Assembly (NCBI GenBank): GCA_947095535.1
Contig: OX352773.1
Span: 125,333,911-125,397,910, forward strand
Reading direction: 5' to 3'
Length of the DNA stretch: 64,000 bases
Origin: Poecilobothrus nobilitatus
Taxonomy: Eukaryota > Arthropoda > Insecta > Diptera > Dolichopodidae
The position numbers and the translations under genes are program-made. Each line of letters begins with the position of its first letter. Positions within the stretch are counted from its first letter, which is position 1. This document shows positions 1 to 9,835 of the stretch, piece after piece. The notes under the pieces were generated by a model that saw nothing but the letters and a program-made list of their open reading frames with translations, was not told where the DNA came from and searched no databases.

Positions 1-495
1 TTTATTTTAAGTTTATGGGACGGGACCCAAATAGGTAGAATATGGCTTTGTTCCAGTTAATTCCAAATACGAGTATAGACATGCAAGAAAAATTTTTAAA
101 ATAAAATAAAGTTAAAATAAAAAATTTTTTACAAATTAAATATTGTCTTTTTTATTTAAAAAATTTTTAATTTCAGGTTTGATGGAATTCTCATAAATTT
201 TTTGCATATACTTTTACCTTTTTTCAGATTTTTTAACTTTTCAGAATATTTAATTTAATAAAACAATATTTAATTAAATAAAAAATATTGTTACCTTTTT
301 TTTATTTCGATTTTTTAACTTATATTATATATATTATGTAATAAGTCTTAAGACAAGTCTTAAAAAATTTTTTAAAAACTCAAGTTTAGTTCTTAGATTT
401 ATAAACTCTTATATCTTTTTCAGATTTTTTAAAGAATTTTTAGTTTACAAGTCTTTTTCAGGTTTTGTACTAACTGACAAAGAAGCGTAGTTTTG
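1..495. other. AT-rich flank with no recognisable gene
   Basis: I see no coding region here. The stretch is rich in T-runs and repeats short phrases such as TTTTTCAG(G/A)TTT (around 170, 225, 420 and 460). It does not match the gypsy pol that begins at about 496, so that junction is a rearrangement breakpoint rather than a natural element end. Confidence 0.5.
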
Positions 496-685
496 AAAAA
501 TTTATATAAAAAAACAAAAATAAATACGAAAGGTCCTAATTACATTGACGCTTTCGAAAAATTAAAAGATATTATTACGGATCACCCAATATTAAAGTAC
601 CCAAATTTTAATAAAAAATTCAAATTAGCTACCGATGCAAGTAGATTCGCAATAGGGGCTGTTCTATCTCAGGATGGACATCCTA
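496..685 (+). pseudogene. Gypsy pol fragment (end of RT / start of RNase H), left inverted copy
   Basis: The plus-strand reading is the RT to RNase H transition of a Ty3/gypsy polymerase: a [17 protein letters not shown] stretch followed by the RNase H opening [18 protein letters not shown], whose Asp is the first RNase H catalytic residue. The same 190 bp occurs in inverted orientation at 13464-13653. Here it is cut on the left at about 496, where RT homology stops abruptly, and on the right at 685, where the Polinton-like terminus begins. It is a duplicated piece of gypsy A and not an independent provirus. Confidence 0.85.
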
Positions 686-1436
686 AGTAGGTATAGGGGC
701 ACTTTGGCCAGACGGCCTTGACGTCATCACGTAATGTATGGCGCCAGTGTTATAGAAAGTCAACTAGATAATGTGGAACAAGTAGATAGTGCAATGACCT
801 AAACAGGTGTGTAGTATTTCTACCGGTTGCATGGTTAGTTTCCGGAAAAAGCTTTTGTAAATTATACAAGTAAGTGCAATGATCTTGTTGTGATAGTATA
901 TAGTAACATAGATTATTGTAAATATTACGAATTTATTTAATTTTTTAATAAAAAGCTTTCACGGTCAATCAGTTATTTTAACGTAATATTAACTATTATT
1001 GTACATACAAATTAGAACATTATAAAATCAAATAAATTTATTGTGTTATGAATTATAATTTTCATATTTTAATTCCTTTTATATTATGCATATGGTAAAT
1101 AAAAGAAGTAAATTAATTAATATAGAAATCGTGATTTTAAAAATATGTCAAATAAGATTTATGTAAAAGAAATTGGAATGCGGAATTATTTTTAATATAT
1201 TATATACTTACCTTTTTATATGCATACTATGCAGGTGTGCTAAAATGATGAAAAATTTATTAAATTTAATTGTTAACTAATGCAAATTAAAATAAGCTTA
1301 TATTATTTTAAAATACATACTTTGCATAATGTAAATGAAACAAGTTAAGTAAGTTTTATACAATGTCATTTTTATTAATCTATAAATTATAATTTTCAAA
1401 TAATATATTTGGAGATGTATTTTAATACGTTTTATT
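686..1436 (+). repeat. Left 751-bp terminal arm of the Polinton-like element
   Basis: Noncoding block from the AGTAGG terminus to the stop codon of the minus-strand PolB. It mirrors 12713-13463 base for base in length. Over the first 250 bp I find only isolated mismatches, for example GGAACAAG versus GGAAGAAG near 778. It includes the 48-bp segment 1017-1064 that reappears as filler inside gypsy pol at 14311-14358. Confidence 0.85.
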
Positions 1437-2040
1437 CTATTTGACGCCTTTTAAACCCATACGGTAATGAACTGTAGTCTTCAAGAAATTTTCTTTTTTC
1501 TTTTTTTCTGGTCGATAAAGTTTTGTTTCAGGAACACTAATTACTTCGTGATTCTGAGTACGACGTATATTATGTCATAAAATATGTATAGGTTCCACTT
1601 CATTATAATTCAACACAGTATTTTTGATCGTACTGAAATTGACCTTTTGCGATGCTGAATAATTAAGTGATATTCCCTTTACTTTACATACAATTTTTTC
1701 TGTATTATTTCTAATAGATTGTACTTTAAAAGCATAATTTTTTGGGCCACCACTTACAAATTCTGATATGTAAATTCTGATTTCCATAGCAGTCTAACTC
1801 ATCGGTCATGTCTCCGATAAATTCTCCTGTCGGCGGGTCATATTCACCTTCTCTGGATACATATATAATCGAATCCGTGTCATAGTATAACACTCTGTTG
1901 TTTAAACCTTCTAGATAATTATATAATTTCAAGCGAGCCTGAGTTGTTGTATATGCCGCGATACAAACGTTTACAGTAGAAAGGATATCTGTCGCTTCTT
2001 CCTTATATTGCCAGCTCAAAATGAGATTTTCTTCGTTAAC

Positions 2041-2045
2041 AAACA
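2041..2045. repeat. LINE target-site duplication, left copy (AAACA)
   Basis: AAACA at 2041-2045 and again at 6504-6508 flanks the LINE. The unoccupied mirror arm (near 12105-12115, minus strand) carries the motif once, which confirms the insertion point. Confidence 0.8.
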
Positions 2046-2093
2046 TTTTAATATTTTTTTAATATTTTTTTTCTCTCTATATTATAAATTATA

Positions 2094-3412
2094 ATGACTG
2101 AATGTGGTGAATGTAGGAATAAAATCAGAGGCGAGTCTGGCATTAATTGTGCAGGAGTATGTGGTAAAGTGTTTCACACTACAATGAAATGTTCAGGATT
2201 AGATGTCTCTACAAGTAATTTGATTGGAAGTAGTAAAAGGATAAAATATATGTGTGAGGATTGCGTAATGTATATTCATAATGTGGATGATGTGCTGAAA
2301 GACATTCAAGATAACGTAAATAAAAATAAGCAGTATTTAAAAGAGTACAAGGAAGAGTTTGAGAATGCATTAAATAAAAACGAAAGTGAGCTGAAACTGC
2401 TATTACTGGCGATCGAGCAGCGGTATACCGAAAGAATAAATGAAGTTAAAAAACTTCAAGAAAAAGAGTTAAAAAACTTACACGATTCTGTTATGCAATT
2501 TAAAACTAACACAACAGAAATTAATGAACAGCTGAAAAGTAATTGTGAAAGTGGATTGAAATTGAGTAATGAATTAGAAAAAGTTAGTGAAATATTTAAA
2601 GATAGGAATTCGCCTGAAATGTTGCAGATAAATAATGTAAATAAATCTGACAGGCCACTGTACTCCTCTATTGTGAAGGCCATAGTCCCAGTTATAGTGA
2701 AACCAAAAAAAAGTCAAAAATGCTCGGAGACAAAAAATGACTTGGAAGAGAATATTGATCCTTTTGAAATGGATCTAAAAATTTCAAAAGTTAAAAATAA
2801 ACATAATGGATCTTTAGCAATTGTAGGTGAAAATGAAGAAGAAACCCGAAAAATAAAGGAAGTACTTTTGGAAAAACTAAAAGATAAATATGAAGTAAAG
2901 ATGCCTGATCAAAAAAACCCAAGAATATCTATTTATAATATGAATACACAATATGAGGAACTTGATTTGTTTAACAAAATAAGGAAGCAAAACCATGGAT
3001 TGGAAAACGCAGACTTAAAAATTATTTCATACCGGAAAAATCTAAAAAAATTGTTTAATATTGTTTTGGAGCTTGATTTTAATAGTTGGAAAAAAGTATT
3101 GAATATTGGCAAAATAAATATTGGATGGTATCGCTATTCAGTCTTTGACGGAGCTTATGTAAAAAGATGCTTCAAATGTAAGGGATTTAACCACAAATCC
3201 ACCGAATGTGATAAAAAGAAGTATGTGCTAAATGTTTGGGCGAACATAAAACAAATGAGTGTACCCAAACTCCAGTTAAGAAATGCTTGAACTGCATTAA
3301 TTCTAGCACAAAGTTACAATTAGGCCTAGATGTAAACCACAATATTCTCAGTCGAGATTGCCCTACTTACGTAAGCAAGCTTAGGGTATTGAAGAGTCAT
3401 ATTGGATACTAG
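2094..3412 (+). CDS. LINE ORF1: PHD-like finger, coiled coil, zinc knuckles (one frameshift)
   Basis: ORF1 proteins bind element RNA. From ATG 2094 the protein opens with a Cys/His-rich PHD-like finger (CGECRNKI, CGKVFH, CEDCV; residues about 4-60). A long Lys/Glu-rich coiled-coil stretch follows (about 75-190), then a basic central region and a CCHC knuckle (CFKCKGFNHKSTEC). The open frame ends at 3290. One nucleotide out of frame, from about 3215, two further knuckles continue (CAKCLGEHKTNEC and a CLNC..HN..SRDC type), stopping at TAG 3410-3412. Three knuckles are usual in this group, so I read the 3290 stop as the result of a single-base slip in the A/G run near 3215-3222. The frame after the slip is the ORF2 frame. 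Confidence 0.75.
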
Positions 3413-6199
3413 CAATTAAAGAATTTTAATACCGTTTACTTAAATATCCAAGGATTATTAAACAACTTTTCTGAATTAGAAGTTATGATAAGTGGAAAGG
3501 CGTATGAGTGGATTATGTTAAGTGAAACCCATCTAATATCAGACATAAAGGATGTGGAAGTACATCTAAATGGGTATAAAATATATAGATGTGATTCAGT
3601 ATCTAAACATACTGGTGGGGTCGCATTGTACGTAAAAGATCATTGGCAAATTGACAAACCATTACAAAATAAAGCTATTGGTAAAGATGTATGGTGGATA
3701 GCACTCAAATGTTCAAGAAATGAGATAAGTATAATTGTAGTAATAGTATATAGATCTCCTAGTAGTTCTGAAAGATTCTTTTGTGACAGTATTGTTCATT
3801 GGTTGGATGAGCTAGAAGATGCAAGTACTGAAGTCCTAATTTGTGGAGATTTTAACATCGATTGGAAGCTCAATAACACAAGATGTCAAAGAGAAATTAA
3901 AAACATCTTATCGCGATATAATTATGTGCAGCTGATTAATGAATACACGAGAATCACTAGGGATACCAGAACATTAATCGATTTTGTTTTGACTAATGGT
4001 ACTAATCAAATTATAGCCAAGGTTGACAGCATGTCAAAAATATCTGACCACGAAACTCTGACAATAGAAATTAAGATAAATAAGAATTTTGAAAAAGTAA
4101 CAGAGCAGGAAATAGAATGTTTTAAGTATAATAAGGAAAGTTTTAAAGCAGAGTTAAGGAAAATACAGATAAATAATATTAGTGGAAATAGCCTGGATCT
4201 ATATGCCTGGGGTGTTAATGATAAGTTAAATCAAGTGATCCGTAAGTTTATAACTAAAAGAAAATTAAAAAACAGGAACAATGAATGGTATAACAACGAA
4301 CTTAACGAAATGAAAAAGAAAAAAATTAGGTTCTACCAAAAAGCCAAAATAACAAATGATATACAAGACTGGGAAAGCTATAGACAAATTAGAAACATAT
4401 ATAAAAGTGAAATAAATCGAGCAAAAAACCAAGCAATACAAAGACGGATCGGTAATGCAGGTGGACAGAAGCAGATGTGGCGTGAGATAAAAAAATATGT
4501 ATTAAAGAGAGACTACGCAAATTTAAACTCAATTGAATTTAACAATGTGACTGAAACGAGCGCACAACAAATAGCGGAACAATTTAATAAATTCTTCATA
4601 AATAGCATTGTAAATATCAGCAATTCAATATCTAATGAACCTTATGTTAATAACATATCTGAATTTAGTAGAAACTTTTATTTTAGAGAAGTAACTAATA
4701 GGACAGTCTGGGCTATCGTTAAAAGCATTAAGAATAAAAATGATTTTCAACATATGAATGTCAACATAATACTAGACTGCTGGGAAATTATTGGGTCCTT
4801 TCTGACTAAAATAATTAATATGTCATTTATGCAGGGTTTATTTCCACATTGCTGGAAAGAAACAATTGTAGTTCCCGTACCGAAAATTCTTGGCACATCT
4901 AAAAGTGAAGAATTCAGACCAATCAACACTTTACCGTTGCTGGAAAAAATTCTCGAAAAAGCTGTTAGTAATCAATTAAGTCATTATTTAGAGGTTAATG
5001 GTTTATTATCAGAAGAACAATCTGGATTCCGTAATAATCATTCCTGCGAGACAGCATTAAATTGGTTAATTTCCAAATGGAAAGCAGAATTACAAAAAAA
5101 GAAGGGAATTATAGCAGTGTTCTTAGACTTAAGACGTGCTTTTGAAACGGTAGACAGAGAAATTTTACTGCAAAAACTATCGAAATACGGGATTAAGCAT
5201 GGCGCATTAGATTGGTTTAAAAGTTACCTGGGTAACCGGACACAAAGGGTGAAAATTAATAGCTGCTTTTCAACATCTCAACGGATTGATATAGGAGTTC
5301 CACAAGGCTCTATTCTTGGTACACTGTTGTTTCTTTTATATATTAATGACATCAAAAATATACTCAAACACAGTCAAATAATGCTCTTTGCTGACGATAC
5401 TTTGATTTACATATCTGGTATGGATAACGAAATATGCAGAAAATTATTGCAAGAAGACTTAACAAGGGTTGAAAGTTGGCTAAAACAAAATAAATTAAAG
5501 CTCAATGCTAAAAAAACAATGGCGATGGCAATCAAATTTCCTGAACCTTTATTATACATTGATTCTGAAAATATCGAAGTGGTCGAAGAGATTAAATACC
5601 TTGGTGTTATTTTAGACAATAAGCTTAATTTCCATAGACACATAGATTATATTACTAGAAAAATTGGTAAAAAAATTGGGTTCCTCAAAAGAATTCGAAA
5701 CAAAATATCCACTTTGTGTGCTATAAACATATATAATGTAATAGTGAAACCTCATTTTGAGTACTGTGCAACAATAATTTATTTATGCACAAGTGGTGAG
5801 CTAGATATTTTGCAGAAACTACAAAATCGGGCAATGCGCACAATACTTAAATGCAATAAATTTACCTCTATTAACTTGATGTTACAAACTCTGAAATGGA
5901 TGAACATAAAACAGAGAATTGAATTGATGGTTATGATCTTTGTATACAAAATGAAAAATCATTTGACGCCAATTTATCTGTCTAATGCGGTAACAAGGAG
6001 AGAAGAGGTACAGCCCTATTTCCTAAGAAATGCATCTGATATCGGAATTAATTTTGCTGACAGTGCTTTCGCTCAAAACTGTATTAATTATAAAGGGTTT
6101 TGGAAATTCAACCAGCTTCCAAATTATATAAAAAATGAAACTTCTTTACCAAGATTCAGAAGATTATGTTGCAGCCATATTCAGGGATTGGTTCCCTAA
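3413..6199 (+). CDS. LINE ORF2: apurinic endonuclease and reverse transcriptase
   Basis: ORF2 nicks target DNA and primes reverse transcription. Endonuclease homology starts at VYLNIQGLLNNF (about 3437), upstream of the first in-frame ATG (3485). It continues through SETHL, GGVALYV, VYRSPSS, GDFNIDW and SDHETL. RT follows: KIRFYQKAK linker, EFRPINTLP, LSEEQSGFRNNHS, FLDLRRAFE, GVPQGSILG and the catalytic FADDTLIYI, then a thumb/C-terminal tail to TAA 6199. From ATG 3485 it is 904 residues with no internal stop. There is no RNase H domain. The start is uncertain: no ATG lies between TAG 3412 and 3485, so readthrough, reinitiation or a lost start codon are possible. Confidence 0.9.
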   Translation, partial: QLKNFNTVYLNIQGLLNNFSELEVMISGKAYEWIMLSETHLISDIKDVEVHLNGYKIYRCDSVSKHTGGVALYVKDHWQIDKPLQNKAIGKDVWWIALKCSRNEISIIVVIVYRSPSSSERFFCDSIVHWLDELEDASTEVLICGDFNIDWKLNNTRCQREIKNILSRYNYVQLINEYTRITRDTRTLIDFVLTNGTNQIIAKVDSMSKISDHETLTIEIKINKNFEKVTEQEIECFKYNKESFKAELRKIQINNISGNSLDLYAWGVNDKLNQVIRKFITKRKLKNRNNEWYNNELNEMKKKKIRFYQKAKITNDIQDWESYRQIRNIYKSEINRAKNQAIQRRIGNAGGQKQMWREIKKYVLKRDYANLNSIEFNNVTETSAQQIAEQFNKFFINSIVNISNSISNEPYVNNISEFSRNFYFREVTNRTVWAIVKSIKNKNDFQHMNVNIILDCWEIIGSFLTKIINMSFMQGLFPHCWKETIVVPVPKILGTSKSEEFRPINTLPLLEKILEKAVSNQLSHYLEVNGLLSEEQSGFRNNHSCETALNWLISKWKAELQKKKGIIAVFLDLRRAFETVDREILLQKLSKYGIKHGALDWFKSYLGNRTQRVKINSCFSTSQRIDIGVPQGSILGTLLFLLYINDIKNILKHSQIMLFADDTLIYISGMDNEICRKLLQEDLTRVESWLKQNKLKLNAKKTMAMAIKFPEPLLYIDSENIEVVEEIKYLGVILDNKLNFHRHIDYITRKIGKKIGFLKRIRNKISTLCAINIYNVIVKPHFEYCATIIYLCTSGELDILQKLQNRAMRTILKCNKFTSINLMLQTLKWMNIKQRIELMVMIFVYKMKNHLTPIYLSNAVTRREEVQPYFLRNASDIGINFADSAFAQNCINYKGFWKFNQLPNYIKNETSLPRFRRLCCSHIQGLVP

Positions 6200-7401
6200 T
6201 TTAATATTTTGGTTCCTTTGGGGTTTTTTGTTTATTTTTTAACATTTTTAAACATTGTTTAATAATTTTTTTTTTTTTCCTAATATTTATTTTTTAAAGA
6301 ATATTTTTTTTTTAATAATATCTTTTATTGAAAAATTTGTTTTTTTTTCCCCTTAATATTTACTAATAGTAATGTTTGTAATATAATATAATTTTTTATT
6401 GAATTAACTTAATCATTAATTTGTTATTGGAATTTTGGATTGTATTTTAAATATTGTAATTTATATAAAGTAATTAAACTAATAATAATAATAATAAAAA
6501 ATAAAACAATATATGACATATTTCTAAAGCTGGATTCGTAAGCATAGTATATAACTCTGAGGGCTCATTTATAATTTTGGTTTTTTGTTGATTTTCTCTC
6601 TGACCAAATTTACCCCAAAATGAGTTCAACATCAATTTTGCGAAGGATCTTAAACCATCATTTTTAATAATTTTAGAAAATTCTAATTGAATGTTTTCAT
6701 TTTGGAAGAAATCTTCTATATATTTATTTTTGTCTGCTTCTGTAATATATTTAGAAGGCCACCCTGATGCCTCCGTCTTCATTTTTAAAAAATTGTCCAT
6801 CATCTTAGTGAATTAATCATCAAAATTGGTTAGTTTGTCGTATTGAACAACATTGTATTCCCATATTTCATAAATTTCCAGTATTACATAGTTTTTCTCC
6901 AGGGCTTTTAAAACTTCGTCTATAACCCATGTTCCGATTAAAGCTCGTTCTTCATTAGAGTGTGTACAAAAATGATTTTGGCTTTTTTCTTCTCCGCATT
7001 TGTGACACAAAGAAAACATTAACTTGTTGTTTTGTTTAATTGGTAATACTGGATGTAATAGTTCTTCAGGTGGAAGTATTTTACATTTAATGAGATCGTT
7101 CATATTTTCTAAATTTTGTTGGATACATTTAGAATTACCCACGTAAATTTTTGGGTGGCCTATGGGATATTTTCCATATTTACATACATATGGATACAAC
7201 GAGCATACATCAATATATTTAATTTTTTCTGCTTCTTTTCTTTTGTAATATTGATACACATTTCCGGTGCGACCTCCGTAAAAAGAATCTCTGGGATTTA
7301 GAGGAGCATCGTGTATTAACGGATGATTTTTTAAATGTGAAAGTTCTTCTCCTAACAAGTGCTTTTTAAATTCACAACTCCACATTTCAATTACTTCATA
7401 T

Positions 7402-7489
7402 CTATGGGACAAAAGAAAATTTATATTATATGAAAGCAGTTTTAATTTTATATTTTTAAAAATATGAAATAAAATATTGTAATACATAC
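7402..7489 (-). other. 88-bp spliceosomal intron in PolB, left copy
   Basis: Read on the minus strand, the segment begins GTATGT and ends in a pyrimidine-rich tract plus CATAG. Removing it joins RKLG to YEVIEMW in one frame, which restores the usual Polinton PolB continuity. The mirror copy has the same intron at 11124-11211, with identical splice dinucleotides and the same length. Confidence 0.8.
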
Positions 7490-8769
7490 CCTAATTTTCT
7501 TAATGTTTCAGATTTTTCTATTGTTCTTTCATATCGTCTGTTTAACGTATCATTCGGATCGTCATGCAATGGTCTGTCTCTTTCATGTTGTAAACATACA
7601 GGATGACCATGAAAATAGCAGCCATGGAATTCAAAAATTTGACGGATTTCAGGGCAATATCCATCAACTTTTGTTCCTGAAATAATAGCTTCCTTTTCTT
7701 TAACCTCTAAAAATGGTTCCACGTCACATTCTTCGAGAAAGATTTTTCTAAATTTTAAGCATGCCTGTGTTAATATATTTACATCACTTAAACAGTACTC
7801 AACAATATCTCTCTGCATGTTAAATTCGTCATTTTTATGTTCCTCATACCATTTAATAAATTGATTGCATTCTTCTTCTTTCATTGTGTCAGGGCTATAA
7901 AATTTCTGTGGTGGTAGTATTCCAATGTAATTTTTATTCTCAGTAATATTGAAGTAATGTGGAAAATATCCCTTCTTGAATGCTTGCGGTAACCCAAAAG
8001 TCTTAGCTAATTTTCCTAATGGCATAGCAAAATAATTCAATGAATCCAAAAATTTTATATTTCCTATTGTCATTAAAATTATCTTAGTACCTCGCATTAT
8101 TAATTCAGGCTTTAGCTTAGTGTTTTCTATTATGTACTTTAGTATGAATAGATGGTCATATGCTTGCCCATTATGTGCTATTACAATAACTTTTTTAAAT
8201 ATTTCACGCTTTTTCAATATAAATTGTACGAAAATGTCAATAATATTTATTTTCAAAATATGTTGCCTTTGTCCACATCTATAGCAAAATTCTTCTTTTT
8301 TATCTTTATTAAGACATAAATTACAACGTTGTTGTAGTACACATAAATTAGGATCATGTTCCTTTATTTCATAAACTTCATTATCAATACACTTTTCTCG
8401 GAAAAATTTTTCCTGCATGCACTCCAAATCGTAAAAAATATAGAGAACATCTTCAATGTTCGGGTTTCTTTCATCTGGTAGTATAAAACAATAATGTTCC
8501 TGAGGAACATGTTTACTACATGTTTTGCAATAATATTCGCCGCAAGTATGTTCTCTATTTATCTGGTATGTTCTTAGACATTTTGTGCATCTCTTTACTG
8601 TGCTGCAAATGGATGCTTCCTTCAAAACAGTCAAACAAAATTAAATGCAAAAGGATTTTCGTTAACATACATATGATTTATGGTTTATGGTATTCTTGAT
8701 GAGCGCACTAAAAAACTTGTATTGCAGTTAGATGAGTACACTCGTTTTTGTCTTGTGCTAGCTTTATAC

Positions 8770-8998
8770 AAGCAGTGATGTCATATAACAACGGAGCTGA
8801 ACTTAATATAAGAGAATATGTATTCAAATATTTTGAGAGATGTATTGAAAAGAATAAACTAAGATTGGAATAAGAAGATTTCTACATTCCAATGAACTTA
8901 CCCATAGCTCAGTGTAATTATTCCAGACTATTTTATGAAATACCTATGTTTTTGTCAGAAAAATTATCTTGGTCAACAATAAATAAAACAATTATTTT
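8770..8998 (+). pseudogene. Unidentified plus-strand coding remnant
   Basis: Readable but interrupted frames contain phrases such as REYVFKYFERCIEKNKLRLE and, after a stop, FYIPMNLPIAQCNYSRLFY. The amino-acid make-up looks like real protein rather than AT-rich noise, but I do not recognise a family. Confidence 0.25.
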
Positions 8999-9448
8999 TT
9001 AAAACCAATTATTTTCTTTTATTAAATACATATATAAATTCATACAATTTTTTACAGCACATCTTTTTAAATTTTCAGTAATGTTATGGTGAGGGCAAAT
9101 GGTTGTGAAATTCCTTAGTTTCTGAAGAGATGGAATGTCATTATGTAAGTTGATAACTTCTACTGAACTCGAAACAAATTTATCTAAAAATTCCTTTTTC
9201 TGGTACCCCTTTACGTAAACGACGTCGAATGAATTTAAATGTTCCTTTAAGGTATTTTTAATTGCTAAATATTCTATAAAGCCATCATCCCAGTCAAAAC
9301 GATTTATTTGTGTTTTATTGAATTTATTTTGCTGTTTAACATCAGTATTTAACTCTTCGAACGAATAAGGTGCTTTAAACATAAACAGCATTGGTATCAG
9401 TGACCCATCAGCTATCAAAGCAAATTCCTTAAATATTATTTCCAACAA
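8999..9448 (-). pseudogene. Unidentified conserved-looking protein, 5'-truncated
   Basis: An open minus-strand frame of about 150 residues. Distinct stretches include EFALIADGSLIPMLFMFKAP, NRFDWDDGFIEY, VVYVKGYQKKEFLDKF and a C-terminal CPHHNITENLKRCAVKNC with a Cys/His pattern. I recall similar reading frames near transposable elements in insect genomes but cannot name the family or give a function. The first residues of the open frame (up to about 9472) are antisense to the protease remnant, so true homology probably begins near 9448. The gene is then cut at its 5' end by the rearrangement at the palindrome centre. Confidence 0.4.
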
Positions 9449-9451
9449 TAA

Positions 9452-9802
9452 ATTGTAAATCTGGGAACACATTGATTAGCAATATTTGTTCCAGTTCAAG
9501 GGTGTGCAGAATATTTTGATTCATTTGGAAACCCCACGTTTCACCATGAGATTATAAAATTTCCGCAAAATCAATCAACATGTTTTGTTTTCAACAATAA
9601 GCGTTTAAAAAGTAATTTAACATCTGTTTGTGGACATTATTGTTGTGTATATCTATGGATGCGAAGTTCCCGTAAAAGCATAAAATATTTTCTTAATTTA
9701 TTCGACACATCATCCCCACTTAAAAACGATAAAAAAATACAAAGAATATTTCGAAAAATTTTTAAAAAATGTGGAAGAAAAACTATAAATACAAAATTCT
9801 AA
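9452..9802 (+). pseudogene. Adenovirus-type cysteine protease remnant of Polinton (PRO)
   Basis: Polinton protease of the adenovirus maturation-protease family, which processes capsid proteins in complete elements. About 115 codons remain. They include a GTH with the presumed catalytic His (9470-9472), the acidic partner region AEYFDSFG and the nucleophile-type SVCGHYCCVYLWMR. The N-terminal third is missing. A TGA at 9473-9475 directly after the His breaks the frame, so it is a pseudogene. It ends at TAA 9802, only 33 bp before the PolB start at 9836 in the same direction, so PRO and PolB were neighbours in the parent element. Confidence 0.75.
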
Positions 9803-9835
9803 AATAGAATTCATCAGTTAAGCCAAAACAAAACA

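Larger units (their letters stand above)
2046..6503 (+). mobile_element. Near-full-length LINE inserted in Polinton PolB
   Basis: A 4458-bp non-LTR retrotransposon flanked by a 5-bp AAACA duplication. It carries an ORF1 with zinc-binding motifs, an ORF2 with endonuclease and reverse transcriptase domains, and a 3' end of TAATAATAATAATAATAA. A TAA-repeat tail is a habit of I-group LINEs, whereas the PHD-like ORF1 start recalls CR1-type elements, so I leave the clade open. The long open ORF2 and clean target duplication indicate a fairly recent insertion. Confidence 0.9.
1437..8634 (-). pseudogene. polB: Polinton-type protein-primed DNA polymerase B, left copy (split by a LINE)
   Basis: This family replicates Polinton/Maverick DNA by protein priming. 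The minus-strand reading shows a cysteine-rich zinc-binding start, exonuclease motif I (IFYDLECMQ), Exo II (IVIAHNGQAYDHL), Exo III (EYCLSDVNIL), palm motif A (IDVCSLYPYV), motif B (KLMLNSFWGKFGQ) and motif C (YYDTDSI). All polymerase and exonuclease motifs are therefore still visible. It is broken by loss of the N-terminus upstream of KEASICS (8622), a TAA near 6808, a LINE inserted at 2046-6503, a frameshift near 1780 and a TGA at 1575-1577. A short intron (7402-7489) explains the apparent frame break around 7490. The gene runs toward the left terminal arm. Confidence 0.9.
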
